Part shown: positions 25,425-33,422 of the stretch, piece after piece
Layout of the letters: every line of letters begins with the position of its first letter
Position numbering within the stretch: position 1 is the first letter of the stretch
Origin: an uncultured Nocardioidaceae bacterium
GTDB taxonomy: Bacteria; Actinomycetota; Actinomycetes; Propionibacteriales; Nocardioidaceae
Reading direction: 5' to 3'
DNA: 34,046 nucleotides
NCBI GenBank assembly: GCA_902805865.1
Contig: CADCUK010000080.1
Coordinates: 1 to 34,046 of the forward strand
Position numbers and translations under genes: made by a program
Notes under the pieces: generated by a model
Told to the model about the DNA's origin: nothing
Databases searched by the model: none
Seen by the model: the letters and a program-made list of their open reading frames with translations, nothing else

Positions 25425-26387
25425 ATGACCGTGCCGCTCCTGCTGGAGACCGTCCAGGAGGTTCCGCACGGGCGCACCGCCAGGCGGCTGGAGTGGCAGC
25501 ACCTTCCCCCGGACGTGCGTTCCCTCGTAGAGCAGCACCTCGGGTCGCCCGTGTGCCACGCGGCGTCGCAGGGTGCCGGGTTCACGCCCGGCTTCGCGTC
25601 CTGCCTGACCGGGGAGGACGGCAGCACGGTGTTCGTCAAGGCTGCCAGCAAGCAGGCACAGCGGTCGATCGCCGCGTCGTACGCCGAGGAGGCGCGAAAG
25701 CTGCGCCTGCTGCCTGATGAGCTGCCCGCCCCGAAGCTGCTCTGGTCGAGCGAGGACGACCGCTGGGTGGTGCTCGGCCTCGAGCGTGTCGAGGGACGCG
25801 CCCCGTCCCGGCCGTGGCAGCCCGAAGAGCTCGACCGGTGCCTCACCACGCTGACAGTGGCCGCCCGCGTGACCAGCGCACCCGTGCCTGGGCTCGACCT
25901 GCTCCCCCTCCACGAGGAGATGCCGACGTTGCTCACCGGGTGGGACCACGTCAGGGAGACCGGCCCCGTCTGGCCGCACCTCGACGACCTCGCGGCGCTG
26001 GCCCACTCGTACGCCGAGGTCCCTGACGCGGAGCACCTCCTGCACGCCGACGCCCGCGACGACAACTTCATCCTCACCGACGACGGCCGGACCTTGCTGT
26101 GCGACTGGAACTGGCCAGCGCTGGGACCTGCGTGGCAGGACGTGGTCGACCTGCTGGTCACCGCCCAGGGCGAGCAGGCCGACACCGACGCGCTGCTCGC
26201 AGCGCACCCCCTGGCGGCGGGCGCCGAGCCGGACCACGTCGATGCCTACCTGGCCGCCCTGTGCGGGTACATGGTCGAAGCGAATTCGCGTCCCGTCCCT
26301 GCGTCGTCCCCGTTCCTCGGCGTGCACCGGCGGTGGTCGGCTGCTGCCACCTGGTCCTGGCTGGCCCGCCGACGCGGTTGGTCCTGA
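25425..26387 (+). CDS. APH-family phosphotransferase
   Basis: 320 residues. The catalytic loop HADARDDN (in [18 protein letters not shown]) and metal site [19 protein letters not shown] are intact, as in aminoglycoside phosphotransferase/choline-kinase-fold enzymes. The N-terminal [26 protein letters not shown] fits the ATP-binding lobe. The substrate is unknown. ATG 25425 is preferred because a TTCAAT -10 is 7 bp upstream; ATG 25416 would add three residues. It is not related in operon terms to the kinase at 15213-16115 and diverges from lepA. Confidence 0.88.
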   Translation: MTVPLLLETVQEVPHGRTARRLEWQHLPPDVRSLVEQHLGSPVCHAASQGAGFTPGFASCLTGEDGSTVFVKAASKQAQRSIAASYAEEARKLRLLPDELPAPKLLWSSEDDRWVVLGLERVEGRAPSRPWQPEELDRCLTTLTVAARVTSAPVPGLDLLPLHEEMPTLLTGWDHVRETGPVWPHLDDLAALAHSYAEVPDAEHLLHADARDDNFILTDDGRTLLCDWNWPALGPAWQDVVDLLVTAQGEQADTDALLAAHPLAAGAEPDHVDAYLAALCGYMVEANSRPVPASSPFLGVHRRWSAAATWSWLARRRGWS

Positions 26388-26423
26388 CGCGCCAGCGCTG
26401 ACTCCACCGGGCCACGGCGCCGC

Positions 26424-27290
26424 TCACCGCCGGATGACGAACTCCACCTCGGCCGGCGTCGCGTCCGGGCCGCTGCGGTCGACCGCGCGCACCCGGAAGG
26501 TGTGGCTGCCGGGTCGCACCCGACGGAAGGTCCGCTGGGAGTCGCAGGCCCTGAACGTCGCGCCGTCCATCCGGCACTCGAACGACACCTCCCCGCGCGC
26601 GTTCTCTGCGGTGAAACCGAAGGTCGCCGTGCGCTTCTCGGACCTGATCCTCGCGGAGACCACCTCGGTGTCGAGCCGCCTGGTGGACGTGAACCTGACG
26701 CCGACGACCGTGTCACTGCCCACCGTGACCACGCACTCCGTGCTCGCCGTGTACGCGCAGCCGGTCCAGCCCCGGAACGTCGATCCGTTCGCTGGGTAGG
26801 CCATCAACCTCACCAGGGTTCCGGTCGGGTACCTCTGCGTGCAGTCCTGGCCACAGCTGATGCCCGTCGCGAGCACGCGCCCGTCGCCCGTGCCGGACTT
26901 CTGCACCGTGAGCTTGCGGGTGTCCGACTCTGCAGGCCCGAACGTCGCCGTGACCGAACGAGCCGCCTGCATCGTGACAAGGCAGTCGCCCTCGGGCTGC
27001 TCGTCGCAGCCGGTCCATCCGGAGAACGCCGAGGTGGCGTCGGGTCTGGCCTCCAGGACCACCGACGCGCCGGCCGCGTAGGTCTCCGAGCAGTCGGACC
27101 CGCAGTCGATGCCCTCACCGAGCACCTCTCCGGCACCGGGCCCGGCGACCTGCACCGTGAGCTCGTGCGCCGGGACCGCCCCGGTGCCGATCCCTGCTTG
27201 TGCGGGCGATGCGGCGATGCCGGCGCCTCCGGCGATCAGCGCGAGGGCCACGGCCAGCGACGTGAGCGAGCGCCGGACGCCTGCGTGCAC
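26424..27290 (-). CDS. Secreted protein with two InlB B-repeat-like domains and an Ig-like domain
   Basis: 288 residues from GTG 27290 with GGGGGAG close upstream. A signal peptide is visible (LTSLAVALALIAGGAGIAASPAQA, cleavage near 33). Two repeats follow, each with the paired-cysteine pattern: LTVQVAGPGAGEVLGEGIDCGSDC...FSGWTGC and LTVQKSGTGDGRVLATGISCGQDC...FRGWTGC, typical of the bacterial repeat domain found in cell-surface proteins. The C-terminal part (VSFECRMDGATFRACDSQRTF ... GSHTFRVRAVDRSGPDATPAE) is an Ig-like fold often found in extracellular enzymes. No catalytic domain or anchor is seen, so it may be released or act as an adhesin. It converges on the APH gene, 36 bp away. Confidence 0.85.
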   Translation of the reverse strand: MHAGVRRSLTSLAVALALIAGGAGIAASPAQAGIGTGAVPAHELTVQVAGPGAGEVLGEGIDCGSDCSETYAAGASVVLEARPDATSAFSGWTGCDEQPEGDCLVTMQAARSVTATFGPAESDTRKLTVQKSGTGDGRVLATGISCGQDCTQRYPTGTLVRLMAYPANGSTFRGWTGCAYTASTECVVTVGSDTVVGVRFTSTRRLDTEVVSARIRSEKRTATFGFTAENARGEVSFECRMDGATFRACDSQRTFRRVRPGSHTFRVRAVDRSGPDATPAEVEFVIRR

Positions 27291-27320
27291 GGTCTCCCCC
27301 GATCTCGAGTGCGGCCTCGC

Positions 27321-27371
27321 TGGATCCGCGCGTGGCTCCGACGGTCTGGATACGCGCGTGGCTCCGACGGT
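27321..27371. repeat. 25-bp direct repeat upstream of the secreted-protein gene
   Basis: Two copies (27321-27345 and 27347-27371) differ at one base; both contain CGCGCGTGGCTCCGACGGT. They lie in the gap between the secreted-protein gene and rpsT, 31 bp upstream of the former's start. The rest of this 292-bp gap holds the rpsT promoter and leader. Confidence 0.9.
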
Positions 27372-27480
27372 AGAGAACGGTGCCGGGCCGCGTCACGACC
27401 CCAACGAGGCAAGGATGGAGGACCTTCGCCCGCGGTCGCGCCCCTCGAACGTCCCGATCCGGTCGAGGCGGCCCGACGAT

Positions 27481-27510
27481 TTGGGGCGGCTCGACCCGCG
27501 CTGTTAGAGT
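27481..27510 (+). promoter_or_regulatory. rpsT promoter
   Basis: TTGGGG (27481-27486), 18 bp spacer, TAGAGT (27505-27510). Predicted leader of about 66 nt contains GAGG 8 bp before the GTG start. Confidence 0.45.
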
Positions 27511-27582
27511 TGGGACTCGCGTGTTCGCCCTTCGGCGTGCCCGCATCCCGAACCCCGTTCCGAAAGACCCGAGGCCTGCCAC

Positions 27583-27843
27583 GTGGCAAACATCAAGTCC
27601 CAGATCAAGCGCAACAAGCAGAACGAGCGTGCGCACGAGCGCAACAAGTCTGTGAAGTCCGCGCTGAAGACGGCTGTCCGCAGCTTCCGCGAGGCCGCTG
27701 ACGCTGGAGACTCCGAGAAGGCGCAGCAGGCTGCCAAGGTGGCCGCGCGCAAGCTCGACAAGGCCGCCTCCAAGGGCGTCATCCACAAGAACCAGGCCGC
27801 GAACCGCAAGTCCGCGATCCTCAAGAAGGCCGCGTCTCTCTGA
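27583..27843 (+). CDS. rpsT: 30S ribosomal protein S20
   Basis: 86 residues from GTG 27583, normal size. [20 protein letters not shown] and the later [18 protein letters not shown] are signatures of S20. It binds 16S rRNA in the body of the 30S subunit. GAGG lies 8 bp upstream of the start. It is monocistronic, with its own promoter and a strong terminator, and lies opposite in strand to the flanking housekeeping genes. Confidence 0.98.
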   Translation: MANIKSQIKRNKQNERAHERNKSVKSALKTAVRSFREAADAGDSEKAQQAAKVAARKLDKAASKGVIHKNQAANRKSAILKKAASL

Positions 27844-27861
27844 CGCGCAGCTGACGCCTCG

Positions 27862-27895
27862 AAGGCGCCTCCCCCGTCCGGGGTGAGGCGCCTTT
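27862..27895. terminator. rpsT terminator
   Basis: AAGGCGCCTC / GAGGCGCCTT 10-bp stem, extended inside by CCCC/GGGG and followed by TT then G; 19 bp past the rpsT stop. It can serve both rpsT and the convergent holA (stop at 27988). The remaining 90 bp before holA is GC-rich with nothing recognisable. Confidence 0.85.
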
Positions 27896-27987
27896 GTCGT
27901 TCCCAATGCCTTCGGGCCCGCCCTTGGCCGGCGGCCGTGAGCGGCGGCGGGCAGTCGGTGGCTGGCGGGCGGCGGCCGGCGGACGGC

Positions 27988-28974
27988 TCAGCGTTCGAGC
28001 CGGGCTCGGGTGATCGTCAGCACCATCCGCTCCAAGGCGTACGCCGCGTCGGCGCCCGCCCCCTTGACCTCGGCGTCCGCGCCGGCCACCGCCTGCACAG
28101 CCGTCGCGAGACCGTCCTCGTCCCAGCCGCGGGCCTGCTCGCGCAGCGACTTCAGCTTCCAGGGCGGCACCCCGACCTCCCGGGCGAGGTCGTTGTCGCG
28201 CAGCCCTCGGGTGGCTCCCTTGTACCTGGCCAGCCCCCTGACCGCCGACGCGAACGAGCCAGTGATCGCCGGGCCACCCACCCCGGTCTCCAGAGCCCAG
28301 CGCAGCTCCTCCATGGCGGTCGCGGTGCGCCCGTACAACGCGTGGTCAGCGATCTCGTAGCCCTTCACGTCGGCACGGCCCGAGAAGTACCTCGACACCA
28401 GCTCCCGCGTGAGCGTCTGCTCGGGGAAGTCGTGGCTCAGCTGGTCGACAGCAGCGGCCAGCGCCCGCAGATTGGGACCCAGCGCCTCGACCAGCGTGTC
28501 GGCAGCATCCGGCTCCAGGCGGGCCCGGCTCCGTCGCGCCTCCAGCTGCAGCCACTGGAGGACGCCGCCACCCTTGACCGCCTCGGACTTGTGCTCGGTC
28601 ACCGCCGGCACCTTGCGCAGCTTGTTGAGCAGGCCGACACCCTTCTGACCGCCGGTGTGCACGAGCACGAGGGCGATGTCGGGCTCCGGAGCCGAGGCGT
28701 AGCCGACCAGTGGGTCGTGGACCTCCTCGGGGACGTCCTCGACCTGGCGGACCACGACGCAGCGCGTGCTCGTGAACAGCGAGGGAGCCGCGAGGTCACC
28801 GAAGGCAGCAAGCGTGAGCTGGTCGCCCTGCGCGTCGCTCACCTCGGCCTCGGGGTCGGCGCGGCGCACGGCGGCCCGGGCGGCGTGCACGACACGTTCG
28901 TTGAGGAACTCCTCGGGACCGGTCACCAGGGTGACCGAGCCCAGCGGCGAGGCGGTGTCGGATCGGGTCGTCAT
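27988..28974 (-). CDS. holA: DNA polymerase III delta subunit
   Basis: 328 residues from ATG 28974. The order of segments fits HolA: GSVTLVTGPEEFLNERVV, then TRCVVVRQVEDVP, LVLVHTGGQKG, LGPNLRALAAAVDQLSHDFP and YEIADHALYGRTATAMEELRWAL. The delta subunit opens the sliding clamp as part of the clamp loader. An upstream extension of the frame is not family-like. It lies downstream of comEA-comEC on the same strand, with a 118-bp gap that holds no recognisable gene or hairpin. Confidence 0.95.
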   Translation of the reverse strand: MTTRSDTASPLGSVTLVTGPEEFLNERVVHAARAAVRRADPEAEVSDAQGDQLTLAAFGDLAAPSLFTSTRCVVVRQVEDVPEEVHDPLVGYASAPEPDIALVLVHTGGQKGVGLLNKLRKVPAVTEHKSEAVKGGGVLQWLQLEARRSRARLEPDAADTLVEALGPNLRALAAAVDQLSHDFPEQTLTRELVSRYFSGRADVKGYEIADHALYGRTATAMEELRWALETGVGGPAITGSFASAVRGLARYKGATRGLRDNDLAREVGVPPWKLKSLREQARGWDEDGLATAVQAVAGADAEVKGAGADAAYALERMVLTITRARLER

Positions 28975-29092
28975 CGTCGGCAAGCGTGCCACAGCCCACC
29001 GACAGGCGGAGGTGTCCACCCCCGCACGCCCGGGAGGGCTGGTGCGGCGGCACCTGCGCTCGCCGGTGCGCTGAACCTCGACCCCGCGCAGC

Positions 29093-31423
29093 TCATGGGC
29101 CTCGACTGACCACTCGGAGCTCACCGTCGTCGACGACCACGGCGACGTCACCGTGCTCGTCGGTGCGCCTGACGATCGCCCCGGCGTCCTCGAGCAGGCC
29201 GAGCGTCCCGGGATCGGGGTGCCCGTAGTCGTTGTCCTCCCCCGCCGACACCAGGGCGACCCGCACCCCGAGCTCGGTCAGCAGCCGCGCGTCCTGGTAG
29301 CGGCTGCCGTGGTGCGGCACCTTCAGCACGTCGACCGCCCCGAACCCGTCCCGCAGGAGCGCCGCCTGGGACGGCGGCTCGGCGTCGCCGCTGAGCAGCA
29401 ACCGGACCCCTTCCACCTCGACGAGGAGCACGACGGAGGCGTCGTTGGGACTCCCCGGCACCAATCGCTGAGGGCCGAGCACCTCCCAGGTCACCTCCCC
29501 GACGTGCACCACCTCGCCGTACGCCGGCACCCGGACGGGGACGTCCGCGGTCGCCGCCCACCGCTCGACCTGCTCGGCACCGGACACTGGTTCCCGCAGC
29601 CCCGACACCTGGAGCTCGGCGACTGACCGGTCGCGGAGAACCCCTTGCAGGCCGTCGACGTGGTCGGCGTGGAAGTGCGTGAGCACGACCGCCGGCACCC
29701 GCTCGATCCGCAGCCGCGTGAGACATCCGTCCACGGCGGCAGGGTCGGGTCCGGCGTCGACGACCACTCCCTCCCGGTCTCCGGTGGACAGCACCAGCGC
29801 GTCGCCCTGACCGACGTCGCACATGACGAGGACCCACCCGCGGGGCGGCCAGCCGAGGACGGGCACCGGCCGGACGATGGCGATCGCCAGCAGGACCACG
29901 ACCGCGATCGTCGTCCGCGGCCGGCGCAGCACCCGGGGTGCGACCGCCGTGACGACCAGGGTGAGGAACGCCAGCACCGCGAGTGATGGTGCTGCCGTCG
30001 ACCACTCGACGGCCGCCGCGGGGAGGTCGGCGGAGTGGCGGGCGACGACCACGATCAGCTGGGCACTCCAGGTGGCGACGGTTCCGACGACGGCACCCAG
30101 GGGCGGGACGACCAGCCCCAGCAGCCCGCCGAGGAGGCCGAGCACCGTGGCCGGCCCGACGGCCGGTGCGGCCAGGAGGTTCGCCGCCACCGCGATCAGG
30201 CTGACCTCGCCCGACAGGGCGGCCACGACCGGCGTGCAGGCCAGCTGCGCCGCGAGGGGTACGGCGACAGCCTCCGCCAACGGTCTCGGCAGCCAGCCGG
30301 CCAGGGCGTCCCGCAGCCGCGGGGCGACGAAGAGGATCCCGGCGGTCGCCAGCACCGAAAGGGTGAAGCCGGGTGACACCGCGAGCCAAGGGTCTGCCAC
30401 CAGCAGCAGGAGAACGGCGGCTCCGAGCGCTCGGACTCCCGCTGCTCGTCCGCCGGCGCCGAGGCCCAGCAGAGCCACCGTGCCCATGGCCGCGGCCCGG
30501 ACCACGGAGGGCTCGGGGCGTGCCATCAGCACGAACCCGACCACGCCGAGCAGCCCCACGACGAGCAGACCGCGCCCGCGCACGCGTGACCACCGGGCGA
30601 CGAGCAGCAGGAAGGCCAGCACGAGCGTGAGGTTGGTGCCCGACACCGCGGTGAGGTGGGTGAGCCCGGAGGTGCGGAAGTCGTCGACGAGCTCGGCAGG
30701 CAACGCGGCGTCGTCGCCGGTCACGAGAGCAGGCACCAGGGCGGCGGCCTCGTCGGGTCCACCGTCGGCTGCTTCGCGCACCGAGGTTCGTACGGCTTCT
30801 GCGCCGCCCAGGACCGCCGGCGGGCCGCGCACGAGGACCGGCGCCCCCTGTCCGGAGATCACCGCGGCCTCACGAGCCGACGAGGCCGGCCCCAGGCGCC
30901 CGGTGAAGGTCACCGTCGATCCCAGCCGCACGTCGCGCCACGACGTCCCGCCTATCACGAGCACCGGCACCTGGGAGTGCACGAGCCGTCCCCGGGCGAC
31001 CGCGCTCCGGAGCTGGGCGGAGACGATCATGAAGTCACCGAAACGCCCTTCTCGCAGGACCGGGTCGGAGGTGACGAGCAGCTCGGCCTCGACCACCGCG
31101 CGATCGCTCGCCCACTCCGAGACCGGGCTGACCTGCGTCACGGCCACCCGCAACGCGCCGGAGCCGGCGAGCACCGCCGCGGTCAGCAGGCACGCGGCAG
31201 CCATCCGGCTGTGCCGGGCAACGAGCGCGGTGACCACCAGCAGCGCACCGATGACCGCGACCAACCAGGTGTTCGTGGCGTGGAGCCCCACCAGCGCACC
31301 TGCCCAGGCCGAGGCGCCGAGCAGGGTGGTGCGCAGGTCCGGGCCGGTCACCCGGGAGCCCTCGACCTCGTCGACCGCGTCGGCCTCCTTGGCCTCGTAC
31401 AGGTCCCGGGCCGACAGGGTCAC
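29093..31423 (-). CDS. comEC: ComEC/Rec2 DNA-uptake channel protein
   Basis: 776 residues. A helical N-terminal region is followed by the competence membrane core (TSGLTHLTAVSGTNLTLVLAFLLL and later helices) and a C-terminal metallo-beta-lactamase-like domain with THFHADHVDG, LLLSGDAEPPSQ and KVPHHGSRYQD. ComEC carries single-stranded DNA across the cell membrane in natural transformation. The start GTG 31423 overlaps the comEA stop by 4 bp (GTGA), so it is translationally coupled; a GTG at the VTGPDLRTTLL position would give a shorter form. The nuclease-like motif looks complete. Confidence 0.95.
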   Translation of the reverse strand: MTLSARDLYEAKEADAVDEVEGSRVTGPDLRTTLLGASAWAGALVGLHATNTWLVAVIGALLVVTALVARHSRMAAACLLTAAVLAGSGALRVAVTQVSPVSEWASDRAVVEAELLVTSDPVLREGRFGDFMIVSAQLRSAVARGRLVHSQVPVLVIGGTSWRDVRLGSTVTFTGRLGPASSAREAAVISGQGAPVLVRGPPAVLGGAEAVRTSVREAADGGPDEAAALVPALVTGDDAALPAELVDDFRTSGLTHLTAVSGTNLTLVLAFLLLVARWSRVRGRGLLVVGLLGVVGFVLMARPEPSVVRAAAMGTVALLGLGAGGRAAGVRALGAAVLLLLVADPWLAVSPGFTLSVLATAGILFVAPRLRDALAGWLPRPLAEAVAVPLAAQLACTPVVAALSGEVSLIAVAANLLAAPAVGPATVLGLLGGLLGLVVPPLGAVVGTVATWSAQLIVVVARHSADLPAAAVEWSTAAPSLAVLAFLTLVVTAVAPRVLRRPRTTIAVVVLLAIAIVRPVPVLGWPPRGWVLVMCDVGQGDALVLSTGDREGVVVDAGPDPAAVDGCLTRLRIERVPAVVLTHFHADHVDGLQGVLRDRSVAELQVSGLREPVSGAEQVERWAATADVPVRVPAYGEVVHVGEVTWEVLGPQRLVPGSPNDASVVLLVEVEGVRLLLSGDAEPPSQAALLRDGFGAVDVLKVPHHGSRYQDARLLTELGVRVALVSAGEDNDYGHPDPGTLGLLEDAGAIVRRTDEHGDVAVVVDDGELRVVSRGP

Positions 31424-32376
31424 AAGGTCACGTGCGGGGCGATCTCGGCCAGGGTTGCGTCCCCGATGCCGGAGACCTCGAGGAGCTCGTCGACCGACGT
31501 GAACCCACCGTGCTCGGCCCGCCACTCCAGGATCGACGCCGCGGTGACCGGACCGACGCCAGGCAGGGTCTCCAGCGTCGCCTGGTCGGCCGTGTTGAGG
31601 TTCACGAGAGCTCCGCTCGTCGGTGCACCACCGCTCGGTGCCGTCGGTCCGGCGGCGGGGGCCGCGGGGGCCGACGGGAGCCCGACGACGATCTGCTCGC
31701 CGTCGGTGAGGGGCCGCGCCATGTTCACCGTCGCGGGGTCCACCCCGGGGCGCATGCCTCCCGCGGCGCGGACGGCGTCCACGACCCGGGAACCGGCAGG
31801 AAGGACCGCGATACCCGGTCTGCGCACCTTCCCCACCACGTCGACCACGATCTGCTCCCCAGCAGCGGGCGACGGCCCGCTCGACGGTGCCGCCGAGGCG
31901 GGCGCCGACACCGAAGGGGCCGGAACAGCGCCGTCCGCGGCGGCCGAGACCGTCGCAGCCGGGCGGGGCGGGGCCACGTCACCCGCCTCGCCCGACGACC
32001 CGGCCGAGCGCACCAGCCACCAGGCGCCCGCCACCAGCCCGACCGCGACGACGAGCGCCACCAGGCCGAACTGCGCGGAGCCCAGGTGGGCGCGCCCTTG
32101 GACCGCTGGGGGCAGGCGGTCGTCGATCCACCCCGCCAGCCGTCGGCCCGGCTTGACCGGTCGTCGGGCATGACGACCCGACGACGGCCGCGGCACCGAC
32201 CCCGCCGGCTGGGGCAACGACCCCGTCGGCTTGGGATCAGCAACGTCGCCCGGCTCGTCCGCCGGAGGCGGCGGCGGCTCCTCGCCCCTCGTCACCGCCA
32301 GCTCGGCGATGAGGGCGTCGAGCCGACGGCGGGTCACGTCGGCGACCGACTCGTCGGAGGTGGGACGGCTGCGCAT
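31420..32376 (-). CDS. comEA: ComEA-type DNA-binding competence protein
   Basis: 318 residues. A Pro-rich, basic cytoplasmic N-terminus (about 1-95) is followed by one helix (FGLVALVVAVGLVAGAWWLV), a Ser/Ala/Pro linker, an SLBB domain (IVVDVVGKVRRPGIAVLPAGSRVVDAVRAAGG) and a C-terminal double helix-hairpin-helix (LVNLNTADQATLETLPGVGPV ... LLEVSGIGDATLAEIAPHV). ComEA receives duplex DNA at the membrane surface and passes it to ComEC. The ATG at 32376 is chosen because a TAGCGT -10 lies 7 bp upstream. Confidence 0.94.
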   Translation of the reverse strand: MRSRPTSDESVADVTRRRLDALIAELAVTRGEEPPPPPADEPGDVADPKPTGSLPQPAGSVPRPSSGRHARRPVKPGRRLAGWIDDRLPPAVQGRAHLGSAQFGLVALVVAVGLVAGAWWLVRSAGSSGEAGDVAPPRPAATVSAAADGAVPAPSVSAPASAAPSSGPSPAAGEQIVVDVVGKVRRPGIAVLPAGSRVVDAVRAAGGMRPGVDPATVNMARPLTDGEQIVVGLPSAPAAPAAGPTAPSGGAPTSGALVNLNTADQATLETLPGVGPVTAASILEWRAEHGGFTSVDELLEVSGIGDATLAEIAPHVTL

Positions 32377-32383
32377 GGGGCGC

Positions 32384-32389
32384 ACGCTA
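32384..32389 (-). promoter_or_regulatory. -10 box of comEA-comEC (leaderless)
   Basis: TAGCGT on the minus strand, 7 bp before the ATG at 32376. Confidence 0.5.
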
Positions 32390-32466
32390 GGAAGAAGCCC
32401 GGCCGTCGAGCACCGCAAGTGCGGGCGATGTGGAGAACGCGTTCGTGGGTGCGGCTGGGGGTGATG

Positions 32467-32509
32467 TGGTGGTTTCGAGACGCTCGCTTCGCTCGCTCCT
32501 CAACCACCA
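32467..32509. repeat. REP-like imperfect palindrome
   Basis: Outer arms TGGTGGTT (32467-32474) and AACCACCA (32502-32509) flank a core with GAGACGCTCGCTTCGCTCGC. From memory, palindromes reading GGTTTCGAGACG...CTCCTCAACC are scattered in intergenic regions of many actinobacterial genomes. It lies 14 bp past the degV stop and upstream of comEA, where it may also end degV transcription. Confidence 0.7.
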
Positions 32510-32522
32510 GTGGGGGCGGTTG

Positions 32523-33386
32523 TCAGTCCTCCCGAGGAGCGACGGTCACGCCCACCAGTCCCGGGCCGACGTGCGCCCCGAGGACCGACGGGACCTCAGC
32601 GACTCCCACCACGCGTCCGGACAGCTGAGCCGCGAGACGGGTGGTCAGCACCTCGGCCAGCGCGCGCGCCGGGCCCTCGCTCGCGAGGTGGCACACCGCG
32701 ACGTCGACCTGGCTCTCGCCGGCGGCCTGGACGGCCAGGTCCTCCAGCCGCGCCAGCGCCCGCCCCGAGGTGCGCACCTTGTCGAGCGGCGCGACGCGGC
32801 CGTCGTCGAGCTGCAGGATCGGCTTCACAGCGAGCGCGGAGCCGAGGAAGGCAGCGGCGGCACCCACCCGCCCTCCGCGGCGGAGGTACTCGAGGGTGTC
32901 GACGTAGAACAGCGACGCCGTGGCGGTCCCCCGGCTCCGGGCCGCTGCAGCCGCGTCCTCCCCGTCGCCCCCGCCCGCAACGACCTCAGCCGCGGTCAGT
33001 GCGGCGAACCCCGTGCCGGCGCCGATCTGTCGCGAGTCGACCGCGTGCACCTTCACCGGCGCGCGACGCGCTGCGAGCATCGCCGACTCGTAGGTGCCGC
33101 TGACGTCCGCGCTGACGTGGACCGAGACGATCTCCTCGGCGCCCTCGGCCGCGGCACGCTCGTACGTCTCGAGCAGCACCGCGGGACTGGGTCGCGAGGT
33201 GCTGACCGGCATGAACTCCCGCAGGGCCTTGGCCACTGCCTCGGGGCTGGCTTCGGGGTCGATGCCGTCGTCGTACGAGCGGGCTCCGATCACCACCTGC
33301 AGCGGGACCACGACGATCCCGTGCTCCGTCGCCACGTCGCCCGAGAGCGACGCGGTCGAGTCGGTGACGACGGTGACCTTCGGCAT
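32523..33386 (-). CDS. DegV-family fatty-acid-binding protein
   Basis: 287 residues. MPKVTVVTDSTASLS, the STSRPSPAVLLETYERA segment, SVHVSADVSGTYESAMLA and DTLEYLRRGGRVGAAAAFLGSALAVKPIL are family hallmarks. DegV (FakB-like) proteins bind fatty acids and may present them to a kinase; no FakA-type DAK kinase is in the window. Start ATG 33386 with a TAGTCT -10 6 bp upstream. Confidence 0.93.
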   Translation of the reverse strand: MPKVTVVTDSTASLSGDVATEHGIVVVPLQVVIGARSYDDGIDPEASPEAVAKALREFMPVSTSRPSPAVLLETYERAAAEGAEEIVSVHVSADVSGTYESAMLAARRAPVKVHAVDSRQIGAGTGFAALTAAEVVAGGGDGEDAAAAARSRGTATASLFYVDTLEYLRRGGRVGAAAAFLGSALAVKPILQLDDGRVAPLDKVRTSGRALARLEDLAVQAAGESQVDVAVCHLASEGPARALAEVLTTRLAAQLSGRVVGVAEVPSVLGAHVGPGLVGVTVAPRED

Positions 33387-33392
33387 GGGCCG

Positions 33393-33398
33393 AGACTA
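33393..33398 (-). promoter_or_regulatory. -10 box of the degV-family gene (leaderless)
   Basis: TAGTCT on the minus strand, 6 bp before the ATG at 33386. Confidence 0.4.
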
Positions 33399-33422
33399 CC
33401 GAGCCGACCAGGCCGGAGTGCG

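Noticed and set aside
25277-26185. N-terminal extension of LepA in the same frame
   Set aside because: Not family-like, overlaps the divergent APH gene, and a ribosome binding site marks GTG 25276.
29823-31502. 559-codon plus-strand frame over comEC
   Set aside because: Ser/Thr/Arg-rich shadow of a clear ComEC gene.
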